A stretch of DNA of 64,000 nt from Pseudoalteromonas sp. '520P1 No. 423' (GTDB lineage: Bacteria; Pseudomonadota; Gammaproteobacteria; Enterobacterales; Alteromonadaceae): assembly GCF_001269985.1 (NCBI RefSeq), contig NZ_BBZB01000002.1, positions 496,001 through 560,000 on the forward strand. Reading direction: 5' to 3'. A model generated the notes under the pieces. That model did no database searches and was not told the DNA's origin. It saw nothing but the letters and a program-made list of their open reading frames with translations. Shown here in pieces: positions 35,337 through 44,084 of the stretch. Position 1 is the first letter of the stretch, and each line of letters begins with the position of its first letter. Made by a program: the position numbers and the translations under genes.

Positions 35337-36167
35337 TTATATCTGATAAAAGCGACTGGCGTTATTACCAAAAATATTATCAATAGAATTAGGATGACGG
35401 TCCTGGATATATGCTAAGACAATGTTTTTGATTGCTTCATATTCCCCGGCAACTAAACAAACAGGCCAGTCTGAGCCAAACATCAGCCTTTCACTGCCAA
35501 ATAGTTGAAATACAGTATCTAGATATGATTTAAAATCATTTTGAGTCCAATTATCCCAGTCTGCTTCTGTGACCATGCCTGAAAGTTTGCAATAACAATT
35601 TGGGTTTTTGGCAAGCTCAGCCATGCCCATTTGCCATTGTTCAAATTCTGCTTTGGTTTTAATTTTTGGTTTTGCAATATGGTCAATGACCACGTTTAGA
35701 TTGGGAACTTGGGCTAACATTTTGGCAGCCGCAGGTAATTGATGTGCAAAAATCAGTAAATCATAACTGTAATTATGTTCAGCAAGTATCTTTAACCCTC
35801 GAATAAAGTCAGGGTTTCTCATAAAAGTAGGATCTGTTTCCCCTTGTATCACATGTCTAAATCCAACAATTTTTTGATGATTTTTCAGTTGATTAAGCAC
35901 ATCTGAAAGTGAGTCACTTCTGATATCGATCCAACCAACAACGCCTTTTATAACATCTGTCGACTCTGCAATCTCTGATAACCATAAAGTTTCTTCAATA
36001 GACTGCCTTGCTTGCACCGCAATACTGCCTTCAAAACCATTTTTACTTAGGGTTTGTTCCAGCTCTTTTAAAAGATAATCTTGTTTTAAAACACCCATAG
36101 AGTTATCAATCCAGTCGTATTCGACTGGATCAAACGCCCACATGTGATGATGTGAATCAATACGCAT
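35337..36167 (-). CDS. Amidohydrolase-family L-aldonolactonase (L-fucono/L-galactonolactonase type)
   Basis: A 276-residue TIM-barrel hydrolase of the COG3618 group, which includes L-fuconolactonase and L-rhamnonolactonase. It would open the 1,5-lactone made by the aldo/keto reductase. The metal-site motif is at the N-terminus (RIDSHHHMW, His6-His8). Other blocks are GWIDIRSD, GFRHVIQGE, VVIDHIAKP (metal-ligand His) and LMFGSDWPVCLVAG with the catalytic Asp. The length is usual for the family. It is 8 bases downstream of the dehydrogenase gene. L-Galactono- and L-fuconolactone differ only at C6, so the true substrate is open. Confidence 0.85.
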   Translation of the reverse strand: MRIDSHHHMWAFDPVEYDWIDNSMGVLKQDYLLKELEQTLSKNGFEGSIAVQARQSIEETLWLSEIAESTDVIKGVVGWIDIRSDSLSDVLNQLKNHQKIVGFRHVIQGETDPTFMRNPDFIRGLKILAEHNYSYDLLIFAHQLPAAAKMLAQVPNLNVVIDHIAKPKIKTKAEFEQWQMGMAELAKNPNCYCKLSGMVTEADWDNWTQNDFKSYLDTVFQLFGSERLMFGSDWPVCLVAGEYEAIKNIVLAYIQDRHPNSIDNIFGNNASRFYQI

Positions 36168-36175
36168 GTTGCGGC

Positions 36176-37195
36176 CTACTCGTTAATTTCGATAACAGCT
36201 TTAACAACGCCTGTTTCTGGTTTAACCCACTCTGGGAAAACCTCAGGGAAGTTATCGAACTGCGTTTTGTGAGTGACCATACACGTAGATTTGGCACTCC
36301 CATTACTTAAACAAGCGACAACATGTTCAAAGTCTTCTTTAGTGGCATTACGACTGCCTTTTAATGTAGTTTCGCGCTTATGAAATTCGGGATCATTAAA
36401 ACAAATATCTGCTTTAACGACACTTACAAATACTAAAGTACCGCCATGTGCTAACCAACCAAAGGTAGATTGCATCGCACCTGGATTACCCGTACAGTCT
36501 ATGATCACAGTAGGGAAATCACCGCTAGTAAGTGACGCTAATTGTGCTTTTACATCACCTGTACAATCAACTGTTGCATCTAGGTTTAATTCACGTTTTG
36601 CAAAGCCTAAGCGATCAGCATTTACATCAGCAATAAAAGTTTTAGCACCAGCCACTTTAGCAAATTGCGCTGCTCCTAATCCTATCGGACCTGCACCTAA
36701 TACCATTACGGTATCTTTTTCAGATACTTCACCACGACGAACTGCATGAGCACCAATTGCTAAACATTCAACAACAGCTAATTCATCAAAACCGACGCCT
36801 TCAGTGATCACAACATGGGTAGCCGGTAAACATAAATATTCACACATACCGCCATCACGGTGTACACCTATTACTTCGATATCAGTACAGCAATTTGTTT
36901 TACCTGCGCGACAAGCAACACATTTACCACATTCTAAATAAGGGATAACGTAAGCTGGTTTTCCAATAGGTAAATCGACACCTTCGCCAACAGCTTCAAT
37001 CTCACCTGATAATTCATGACCCAGTACGCGAGGATAAGTAAAGAATGGCTGGTTACCGCCATATGCATGAATGTCGGTTCCACATACACCAATTGCTCGG
37101 ATTTTTAATAATACTTCGCCCGGTTTAGGTTGTGGTTTTTTTGTTGTTAAAAGATTTAACTCACCAGGTTGTTGGCAGACGATCGATTTCATCAT
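36176..37195 (-). CDS. lgoD: Zinc-dependent L-galactonate 5-dehydrogenase (LgoD-like)
   Basis: A 339-residue medium-chain alcohol dehydrogenase. It resembles E. coli LgoD (YjjN) in many places: ICQQP-type start (VCQQPGEL), GVCGTDIHAYGGNQPFF, YPRVLGHE, a TNCC segment, VIGVHRDGG, and a very characteristic EFHKRETTLKGSRNATKEDF. LgoD oxidises L-galactonate to D-tagaturonate with NAD. Catalytic zinc ligands are Cys38, His60 and Glu61; the structural zinc site is Cys89, Cys92, Cys95 and Cys103; the NAD loop is VLGAGPIGLGAAQFAK. It is the first gene of the six-gene operon. L-idonate dehydrogenases are close relatives, but the match in the C-terminal block favours LgoD. Confidence 0.87.
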   Translation of the reverse strand: MMKSIVCQQPGELNLLTTKKPQPKPGEVLLKIRAIGVCGTDIHAYGGNQPFFTYPRVLGHELSGEIEAVGEGVDLPIGKPAYVIPYLECGKCVACRAGKTNCCTDIEVIGVHRDGGMCEYLCLPATHVVITEGVGFDELAVVECLAIGAHAVRRGEVSEKDTVMVLGAGPIGLGAAQFAKVAGAKTFIADVNADRLGFAKRELNLDATVDCTGDVKAQLASLTSGDFPTVIIDCTGNPGAMQSTFGWLAHGGTLVFVSVVKADICFNDPEFHKRETTLKGSRNATKEDFEHVVACLSNGSAKSTCMVTHKTQFDNFPEVFPEWVKPETGVVKAVIEINE

Positions 37196-37540
37196 AATTT
37201 ATCTTCCAGTTCACGCCATAAGTGACGTTCATTATTTAGTATAAAACTAATTAGTGTTCTTTCACTATAATGTACACTTTTATTGTTTTTTATGAAAGTG
37301 TATTTTTGTTTTTTTATATATAAAACATTTTAAGTATGAGCGTTATATTTTAACTATATAATTAAAACTTTATGTTATTGGGTATAATTAGCTATTAATT
37401 GCAGGTTTAAGCGTGGTTAAGGTGGAATAATGCAAGTTTTAATAGGTGATTATTATAGATAATTTACACTATTTATAATAATACAATTAGTATAAATATT
37501 TAGTATGAAGAGCCAAATTATGGCTCTTTGAATGAAGATA
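37196..37540. other. Intergenic region upstream of the lgoD operon
   Basis: This 345-base A/T-rich gap between the malic enzyme and lgoD genes holds no gene. It should contain the operon promoter on the minus strand and includes the inverted repeat at 37273-37302. Confidence 0.5.
37273..37302. promoter_or_regulatory. Inverted repeat upstream of the lgoD operon
   Basis: Perfect 8-bp arms TACACTTT and AAAGTGTA are separated by 14 bases and begin 78 bases before the ATG of the operon's first gene. The place is right for an operator. The sequence does not match the repeat before the GntR gene, so a link to that regulator is not shown. Confidence 0.4.
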
Positions 37541-38764
37541 TTACCAATGCATATTATCGACACCTGAGTTGACCGCTGCATTTGATACTGCAGAAGAAAC
37601 GCGTGCACATAACCTAGGATCCATAGGTTTAGGTATAATATAGCTTTTTCCAAAAGTAAGGCTTTTTTCACCGGATGCTTCGAGCACTTCATCAGGGACA
37701 GGTTCTTTAGCTAATTCACTAATTGCATATACCGCTGCAATTTTCATTTCATCATTGATACAACTTGCTCTTACATCTAATGCGCCTCTAAATATAAATG
37801 GAAAGCAAAGCACATTATTGACTTGATTTGGGTGATCTGAACGACCCGTTGCCATGATCAGGTCATCTCTGGTTTGTAATGCAAGTTCTGGTTTTATTTC
37901 TGGATCTGGATTGGAGCAAGCAAAAACTATGGGGTTAGGTGCCATTTTTCTTAATAATTTAGGCGTTAAAAGGTTTGGGCCAGATACGCCAATAAATACA
38001 TCTGCATCTTCAATTACATCAGCAAGTGTGCGTTTATCAGTATTGTTAGCAAATAACTGTTTGTATTCACTTAAATCTTGGCGCTTTGTATGAATAACAC
38101 CTTTAGTATCTAGCATATAAATGTTTTCACGTTGCACGCCGCACTTTATTAGCAAGGTCATGCATGCAATCGCGGCAGAGCCAGCTCCTAAACATACAAA
38201 AATGGCTTGTTTTATATCTTTATTTTGAATTTCGATCGCATTGATCATACCTGCTGCTGTAACAATGGCTGTACCGTGTTGATCATCATGAAATACCGGT
38301 ATATCGCAACGCTCTATCAGTGCCTTTTCTATCTCAAAACATTCAGGTGCTTTAATATCTTCTAGGTTTATGCCGCCAAAACTATTGGCAATATTAGCTA
38401 CTGTGTCAATAAATTCTTCAGCTGTGTTGTGATCGACTTGTATATCAAATGAATCGATATTTGCAAAACGTTTAAATAATAACGCTTTACCTTCCATTAC
38501 AGGTTTAGATGCCATATTGCCTAAATTACCTAAACCTAAAATGGCAGTGCCATTGGTGATCACAGCGACGGTATTACCTTTGTTGGTATATTTGTATACA
38601 TCTGAAGGGTTTTTAGCAATTTCTCTTACTGGCTCTGCTACACCTGGGCTATAAGCAAGTGATAGGTCAAGGCTTGTTTCTGCCGGTGTTGTAATTGAGA
38701 CTGCAATTTTACCCGGAGTAGGGTTTGCGTGATAATCTAGAGCGTGTTGGCGCATATCTGTCAT
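37541..38764 (-). CDS. maeB: Malic enzyme, short form
   Basis: A 407-residue enzyme that decarboxylates malate to pyruvate with NAD(P). Recognised blocks are LAYSPGVAEPVREIA, VAVITNGTAILGLGNLG, KPVMEGKALLFK, DIQVDHNTAEEFIDTV and GGINLEDIKAPECFEIE. The metal/NAD block is VFHDDQHGTAIV and the Rossmann loop CLGAGSAAIA; FACSNPDPEI follows. It lacks the C-terminal phosphotransacetylase domain of long MaeB. I use the ATG at 38764, with GGA upstream, not the TTG at 38776. It sits between the sulfatase and the sugar-acid operon on the same strand, with 345 bases before lgoD. It may balance pyruvate or supply NADPH during growth on the sugar. Confidence 0.9.
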   Translation of the reverse strand: MTDMRQHALDYHANPTPGKIAVSITTPAETSLDLSLAYSPGVAEPVREIAKNPSDVYKYTNKGNTVAVITNGTAILGLGNLGNMASKPVMEGKALLFKRFANIDSFDIQVDHNTAEEFIDTVANIANSFGGINLEDIKAPECFEIEKALIERCDIPVFHDDQHGTAIVTAAGMINAIEIQNKDIKQAIFVCLGAGSAAIACMTLLIKCGVQRENIYMLDTKGVIHTKRQDLSEYKQLFANNTDKRTLADVIEDADVFIGVSGPNLLTPKLLRKMAPNPIVFACSNPDPEIKPELALQTRDDLIMATGRSDHPNQVNNVLCFPFIFRGALDVRASCINDEMKIAAVYAISELAKEPVPDEVLEASGEKSLTFGKSYIIPKPMDPRLCARVSSAVSNAAVNSGVDNMHW

Positions 38765-38886
38765 AGTGAAATCCAATAAAATTTAAATAAGCGGAAGTAT
38801 TAGCCCTAGTTAAAGGGCTATTATTAATGTTTTGTAAGAAAAGTGGTATTTAGCGAGTTTGAATTACAACTTGCTAGTAAGAAAGA

Positions 38887-40407
38887 TTAGTGTTCTGTAA
38901 AGACTGTTTGTTTAATACCAATATGATCTTTTTGAAATCCAGGTCTGATTTTACCAGTGAAAGGTTGGTAGCTATTTTCTGGATCATCATTTTTAAGTGG
39001 ATCACCTACTTGAACTTTTAGTTCTTCAAGCTTAGTTGTTAGATGCCTAATGATTTTATCACTACCCGGTTTTTGAGAAATATCATGCATTTCCCAAGGG
39101 TCATTTTTTAAATCAAATAATACATTTCTTTTTAGCATAGGGTAATAAACAAGTTTATAGCGATCACTTCGTACCATTCTTTGGAAGTGACGGTAACTAC
39201 CGTATATGTATTCGTTCATTATTTTTTTCTCGCCGTTAATAAGCGGTATAATACTTGGCGCTTGAACACTTCTTGGTACTTCAATACCCGCAAGTTCAGC
39301 TGTAGTGGCGAAAATACTATTTAAGTAAAACATGCCTTTAGATTGCGTATTGGCAGGAATACCCTTACCAATCATTATAAAGGGTGCACGGATTGAATGG
39401 TCATAGACACTTTGTTTACCTGCTAAACCGTGTTTTCCGACAGCTAGGCCATGATCTGATGTGAAAATAATATATGTATTTTTTGCATATTTAGATGACT
39501 CAAGCTTATCTAATATTCGGCCTACTTGATGATCTAAATGCTCTATCATTGCGTAATATTCACCAATGAATTTTTTAGTTTGAGCTTCAGTTCTTGGAAA
39601 TGTCATCAGTGCTTCATCGCGAATATTATAATCACCAGCGTCAATTTCTGGCATTGGCACAAAATTCGGTGGCAGTTTCATGCTTTCAGCTGGATATTTA
39701 TCAACATAAGACTGAGGAGATTGGCGAGGATCATGTGGTGCTGTAAAAGCAACATACATTAAAAATGGGTTTTGGTTTCTTTTATCTTTATTATCTAGAT
39801 ATTTAATTGCCGCATCAGCAAAAGCTTCACTGGTGTGCTGCTCTTTTTGCTCTTTTTTCCACTTAATCGACTCGCTGAAATCAGTTAACCAAGGTTTCCA
39901 TTGTCCACCTTTACTGATCGGTGCCATACCACCTTCGTGAACAGCTCGACCAATATCAAATGAGCGTTTTAAAGCATCTGAGCCTACATGCCATTTACCC
40001 GTTATAAAAGTTTCGTATCCCGCTTTTTTAAATGTTTCACCCATCAGTGGATAAGTAGTTTTATTTGATTTAGGAGAAAAACCAGTAAAGTGAAGATTAC
40101 GGCCAGTATTGATCATTTGTCGACTAGGCGCACAAACCGCTCCTGACCATGAACCCTGATTAAATACGTGAGTAAAAGCCATTCCTGAATGAGCTAGCTT
40201 ATCAATATTAGGTGTTTGAATGTCTTTATTGCCTAAGGCATTAATTGTATCTATAGATTGATCATCTGTAATGATCAATAGAAAGTTAGGTTTTGAATCT
40301 TCACTGGCACAAGCTGTTGTTAGCATTGCACTTGTTAATGTAAAAGCGACAAGCATAAATTTATGAAGGCACTTTATTGTGGAAAGAATTTTTTTGTAAT
40401 TGCTCAT
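38887..40407 (-). CDS. Exported type I sulfatase
   Basis: A 506-residue sulfatase. The ATG at 40407 is chosen over upstream starts because GGAG lies six bases before it and a signal peptide follows directly (FMLVAFTLTSAMLTTAC, possibly a lipoprotein with Cys33). The metal pair is Asp48-Asp49 (IITDDQS). The signature is CAPSRQMINTGR with Cys92 as the formylglycine site. Further blocks are ITGKWHVG, FTAPHDPRQSP, FTSDHGLAVGKHGL and a late GSYRHFQRMVR. It resembles the choline-sulfatase/sulfamidase side of the family more than the other two sulfatases do. It lies between the fucP and malic enzyme genes, tying desulfation to uptake of the sugar. Confidence 0.9.
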   Translation of the reverse strand: MSNYKKILSTIKCLHKFMLVAFTLTSAMLTTACASEDSKPNFLLIITDDQSIDTINALGNKDIQTPNIDKLAHSGMAFTHVFNQGSWSGAVCAPSRQMINTGRNLHFTGFSPKSNKTTYPLMGETFKKAGYETFITGKWHVGSDALKRSFDIGRAVHEGGMAPISKGGQWKPWLTDFSESIKWKKEQKEQHTSEAFADAAIKYLDNKDKRNQNPFLMYVAFTAPHDPRQSPQSYVDKYPAESMKLPPNFVPMPEIDAGDYNIRDEALMTFPRTEAQTKKFIGEYYAMIEHLDHQVGRILDKLESSKYAKNTYIIFTSDHGLAVGKHGLAGKQSVYDHSIRAPFIMIGKGIPANTQSKGMFYLNSIFATTAELAGIEVPRSVQAPSIIPLINGEKKIMNEYIYGSYRHFQRMVRSDRYKLVYYPMLKRNVLFDLKNDPWEMHDISQKPGSDKIIRHLTTKLEELKVQVGDPLKNDDPENSYQPFTGKIRPGFQKDHIGIKQTVFTEH

Positions 40408-40516
40408 AATAAACTCCATATGTTTTGGTTTATTATAAATAAAAGACACAAACAAGCAATGGAAAAAGTGCAAAGGTGTGTAAATATTTTGTTTATATCT
40501 ATTTATAATAGGAATA

Positions 40517-40550
40517 AAAAACGGAGTTGAAATGAAACAACTCCGTTTTT
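40517..40550 (-). terminator. Terminator of fucP
   Basis: A 13-bp stem with core ACGGAGTTG and CAACTCCGT, extended by A/T pairs, and an 8-base loop lies 22 bases past the fucP stop codon. On the minus strand the stem is followed by a T-containing run, so fucP is probably transcribed alone with some read-through. Confidence 0.7.
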
Positions 40551-40571
40551 GTTGCAAGGTAAGCTTTATTT

Positions 40572-41990
40572 TTATGCTTTATGAGTAAAGTGAGCGCGGT
40601 AACCGTAAATTGCAATCACAATAAAACAAACAAAAGGTAACACAAATGATGTTTGTATTGTTGGAATATTACTAATTATTGAGCTGGCATCTATCATGCT
40701 ACCTTGAAGTGGCGGCATTAAGGCACCACCAACAATTGCCATAACTAAACCTGCAGACGCTAAACTTGCATCATTACCTGTATCTTTAAGTGCGACACCA
40801 TAGATAGTAGGAAACATTAATGACATACATGCTGAGGTTGCTACTAAACAATATAAACCAATCATTCCGCCTATGAAAATAGTACCTAGTGTTAATAGTA
40901 TGCCACCTGCTGCTAATATCAGTAATAATTGGCCTGGGCGAATTTTACTTAACATAAATGTACAGATAAAACGGCTAGCTAAAAATATACCCATAGCAAG
41001 CATATTATATTCTTGTGCTTGAGCAGCAGTTAAACCTACAGATGTCATACCGTAATGGATAATAAAGGTCCAACACATAATTTGAGCGCCTACATAAAAA
41101 GCTTGTGCAATCACACCTTCGCGATAGCGCGCATTCGAAAGTAAACGTTTGAATGTATTTTTTAATACTCGAGTCGTTAATGGTTCGTCGTGGCTAATGG
41201 TATCTGGTAGTTTTCTAACTAAAAAGATAATAAAAAGTACGGCGACAACAGCCGCGATTACGATATAAGGGCCACGTACAGTTACTAAATCGGCTGCTTG
41301 CATTGCTTGATGCGCAACAGGATCCGCAACGGAAAAATCACTCAGTGCTTGCGTTAATTTACCATCTACAACACTTGGTAGCATATCGTTATATTCAGGG
41401 TGAGCTAGTTTCTCTGCTGCACGAAATTCTTCAACTTTAAGTTCACTTAAAATGAAATTAGACGCGACAAACATACCTCCTAATGAACCGATAGGGTTAA
41501 AGGCCTGGGCTAAATTTAACCTTTGAGTTGAGGTTTCGGGTGATCCCATAGATAAAACATAAGGGTTAGCTGTTGTTTCAAGCAGTGCTAAACCGCAGGT
41601 GATCACACAAAGTGCTAATAAAAAATAATTAAACTGGGCTGTCATACTTGCTGGTAAAAACAGTAAGGCACCTAAAGCATAAAGGGCTAAACCTAATAAG
41701 ATACCTGCTTTATATGAATAGCGACGGATAAATATCGCTGCAGGAATAGCCATGATCCCATAACCAAGATAAAAGGCAAACTGCACCATAGAGCTTTGTG
41801 CATTGCTGATCAAAAAGATATCTTTAAAGGCTTTAACTAAAGGGTTAGTCACATCATTTGCGAATCCCCATAAAGGAAAGAGTGCAGCTACCAGAATAAA
41901 GGGCAAGATATATTCTTTTGCTAAAATTGGTGTTTTGGTTGCAAGTGGTTTGTTGATGTTGTCACTTGAACTATCGATTGCTGTTGTCAT
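40572..41990 (-). CDS. fucP: FucP-type L-sugar/proton symporter
   Basis: A 472-residue major facilitator protein with 12 predicted membrane helices. It matches the FucP family in PFILVAALFPLWGFANDVTNPLVKAF, QFAFYLGYGIMAIPA, ALLETTANPYV, RLNLAQAFNPIGSLGG, QAFYVGAQIMCWTFI and LMFPTIYGVALKD. E. coli FucP takes up L-fucose and also L-galactose, by proton symport. The acidic residue in helix 1 (Asp in FANDVTN) and the Glu in helix 4 (LLETTANP) match those used for sugar/proton coupling. A roughly 60-residue insert between helices 6 and 7 region (EFRAAEKLAHPEYND and onward) is longer than in E. coli. It is the first leftward gene of the 31-42 kb block. Confidence 0.92.
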   Translation of the reverse strand: MTTAIDSSSDNINKPLATKTPILAKEYILPFILVAALFPLWGFANDVTNPLVKAFKDIFLISNAQSSMVQFAFYLGYGIMAIPAAIFIRRYSYKAGILLGLALYALGALLFLPASMTAQFNYFLLALCVITCGLALLETTANPYVLSMGSPETSTQRLNLAQAFNPIGSLGGMFVASNFILSELKVEEFRAAEKLAHPEYNDMLPSVVDGKLTQALSDFSVADPVAHQAMQAADLVTVRGPYIVIAAVVAVLFIIFLVRKLPDTISHDEPLTTRVLKNTFKRLLSNARYREGVIAQAFYVGAQIMCWTFIIHYGMTSVGLTAAQAQEYNMLAMGIFLASRFICTFMLSKIRPGQLLLILAAGGILLTLGTIFIGGMIGLYCLVATSACMSLMFPTIYGVALKDTGNDASLASAGLVMAIVGGALMPPLQGSMIDASSIISNIPTIQTSFVLPFVCFIVIAIYGYRAHFTHKA

Positions 41991-42137
41991 TTTTACCTCA
42001 ATAGTATTTGTATATCACTTATTGTAATTAACTTGCTCCATTTAAGATAAATACATGTGATTTTTATATGTAATATACACAAGGTAATTGTTTGTTTAAA
42101 TTTAGTCAATGATTTTTGTAATTATTGTTAATAAAAT

Positions 42138-42207
42138 AAAGGGGTCGGAGTTAATTAATTTAGGTACATTTATTTGCCCCCAAATTTATTAACTCCGACC
42201 CCTTTTT
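42138..42207. repeat. Hairpin repeat, copy 2 (right edge of the catabolic block)
   Basis: An inverted repeat with left arm GGGGTCGGAGTTAATTAA and right arm TTATTAACTCCGACCCC, then TTTTT. It is the same unit as at 30879-30947 and in the same orientation. It lies about 150 bases upstream of fucP. Confidence 0.82.
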
Positions 42208-42305
42208 GATAAATCTCATCTAAGGTTGGGCGCTCGTTTATATACTCAAATAAACAGGTATGTACTTGCGCTTTAACGAGTTCTGTTTTTTCGCATATCT
42301 CATAA
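42208..42305 (-). other. Orphan coding remnant left of the IS element
   Basis: On the minus strand a frame open from the IS edge reads about 30 natural-looking residues (YEICEKTELVKAQVHTCLFE) and runs into the hairpin repeat. It has no start of its own and I do not recognise the family. It may be the C-terminal part of a gene cut by the IS, possibly of another transposase. Confidence 0.25.
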
Positions 42306-43540
42306 TGTTCTGCTTTAATTAAACCGGATGCTTTAATAATGGAATATAATCCAATTATTGAGGTGTAAAATGACAAAAAGAAAAATTACAAGCCATACAG
42401 TTGAAATTCAAAAAGAAGCTGTCGCACTAGTCACTGAGCAAGGCTATAGCGTATCTAAAGCCCCAGAATCATTAGGAATAACTGATAAGCTACTTTATAA
42501 CTGGAAAGCTAAGTTTGAAGTAGAACAATCAGGAGTTAGCTTAAATGTTGATGAAAAAACTGATTTATTAAAACTTCGTCAAGAAGTCAAAGAGCTAAGG
42601 ATGGAAAAAGAGATCCTAAAAAAAGCCAGTGCCCTTCTTCTAAGTAAAGTAACATTTCAAACCATAAAGCAGCTTTCTTCGATGTTTCCCGTATCGAAAC
42701 TTTGTAAAATGATGAAGATCAGCCGTTCAGCTTATTATGCTTGGCTCAATCGTCCAGCAAAAATAATTACGGCAGAGCAATTACATTTATACCGAAGCGC
42801 TAAGGCTATCTTTAGAGAGAGTCGTAACAGCTTAGGTTATAGAGAGTTACGAAAGCGATTATGCAAGGAGGGCTTTCAAATTAGCTAATATGGCGTCAAA
42901 AACTAATAACTCAGCTTAATTTGGTTGTAACGAAGCGTATTGCTTATAAAGTAACAACCAAGCGTAAGCATAGTGATGCTGTTGCAGATAATTTACTTAA
43001 CCAAAACTTCAACCCTATGGCATCAAATCAAGTGTGGGCAGGTGACATTACCTATCTAAAAACTGGTGAAGGTTGGATGTATCTAGCCATTGTAATGGAT
43101 TTGTATTCTCGTCGCATTGTTGGTTGTCATATAGGTAGCGCATGACTACCTTGCTTGGTAAGCAAGGCTATGATTAAAGCGTATAACCTACGGCAACCGC
43201 ACAAAGGCCTGGTATTCCACAGTGACAGAGGTTCACAATATACCAGTAAAAGTTATCGTAATTTGCTAACAAGTTATAGTGTTCGAGCTAGTATGGGGGA
43301 TGTTGGTGCCTGTTGGGATAATGCTGTAGTTGAACGTTTTTTTGGAAGCTTAAAACATGATTGGTTATTTAAAACTCCCCAACTAACAAGAGGGCACATG
43401 AAAAGTGATGTGATTGAATATATGCGATATTACAATGTAAAAAGGCTTCATACGGCAAACAAGGACATGTCGCCAATTGAATATGAAATTAGTTATAAAA
43501 ATTATTTAAGAAAAGTGTCCTGATTTAGTTGCGCAGAACA
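42306..43540 (+). mobile_element. Decayed IS3-family insertion sequence, about 1235 bp
   Basis: The ends begin with TG and finish with CA, as in the IS3 family. The left end (TGTTCTGCTTTAATTAAAC at 42306) and the complement of the right end (TGTTCTGCGCAACTAAATC) share their first eight bases and 17 of 26 overall. The size and the 64-base distance to the first gene are normal. No matching short target duplication is seen: the left side ends CATAA, the right side starts TTTTTC. This implies later deletion or recombination at one edge. Confidence 0.85.
42370..43523 (+). pseudogene. IS3-family transposase OrfA/OrfB, inactivated
   Basis: OrfA (helix-turn-helix VSKAPESLGITDKLLYNWKA and a leucine zipper) runs directly into OrfB sequence (MFPVSKLCKMMKISRSAYYAW), so the usual programmed frameshift zone has been rearranged. 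OrfB then has a TAA at 42886-42888, a one-base loss in the A-run near 42898-42902, and a TGA at 43143-43145 in an altered stretch. The DDE residues are still readable: Asp in WAGDITYLKT, Asp in FHSDRGSQYTS and Glu in NAVVERFFGSLK. The element cannot make an active enzyme. Confidence 0.88.
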
Positions 43541-43776
43541 TTTTTCATCTACTGTTTAAAATAAATGATTTACATCTTCTTCAATAGAAACATCAGCTTG
43601 TATAGCAATGCAATGTATGCCTTTTTCTGAGAGTTCTTTAACAAGTTTTTGTCCTGGTGCTGACTGAGTTTTGTAATTAATACAAATTGCATATCCTTTT
43701 TTGCAAACAATTTAGCTGTTGCTGCACCTATGCCTCTACTACCACCTGTGATAATAGCGACTTTTTTATTTTGCAT
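43541..43776 (-). pseudogene. Truncated short-chain dehydrogenase (SDR)
   Basis: The start reads MQNKKVAIITGGSRGIGAAT, with the TGxxxGIG cofactor loop of SDR enzymes. After Ala-Lys-Lys a base has been lost. In the shifted frame the protein goes on as YAICINYKTQSAPGQKLVKE and then IHCIAIQADVSIEEDVNHLF, a good SDR fold. It meets a TAA where Lys is expected and is cut by the right end of the IS3 element at 43540. The remaining two thirds, with the Tyr-x-x-x-Lys site, are not in the window. Confidence 0.82.
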
Positions 43777-44084
43777 TATTTTCCCTAAGAAGCAGTTAAT
43801 CTTAAACTTTATTACAGGGTGCTATCATATAATGAAAATATAATTGGTAGCGCATTTTTGTTGTTACAAATTATCTAGAGGGCTGGTGATGGTAGCAAAG
43901 TGCTAATAACTGTCTTTAAAAACTGGGTACTCACCTTGTATAATTAAGAATAACAGAGGTTTACAGTTGTTTTATTTAAGAAAAGTAAAAAATTCAAACC
44001 TGATTAGAATTATTATTAAAAGGCTCTGTTCATTTTAATGATGATCGGGCTTTCACCAAATACTAAAATATGGAGATTAAATCT
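43777..44084. other. Noncoding stretch
   Basis: This 308-base gap separates the broken SDR and DUF1428 genes, which are divergent. I see no gene, repeat or clear promoter. A GGAG ribosome binding site for the DUF1428 gene lies at 44072-44075. Confidence 0.4.

Noticed and set aside
22982..37195. Standard L-fucose (fuconate dehydratase) pathway
   Set aside because: No enolase-family fuconate dehydratase, 2-keto-3-deoxy-fuconate enzymes or fucI/fucK/fucA are present. The altronate dehydratase, LgoD-like enzyme and KDG kinase need a 6-hydroxylated acid.
42208..42376. Separate 68-residue minus-strand gene
   Set aside because: Its first codons lie inside the IS3 left end and its tail inside the hairpin repeat, so only about 30 residues could be native.
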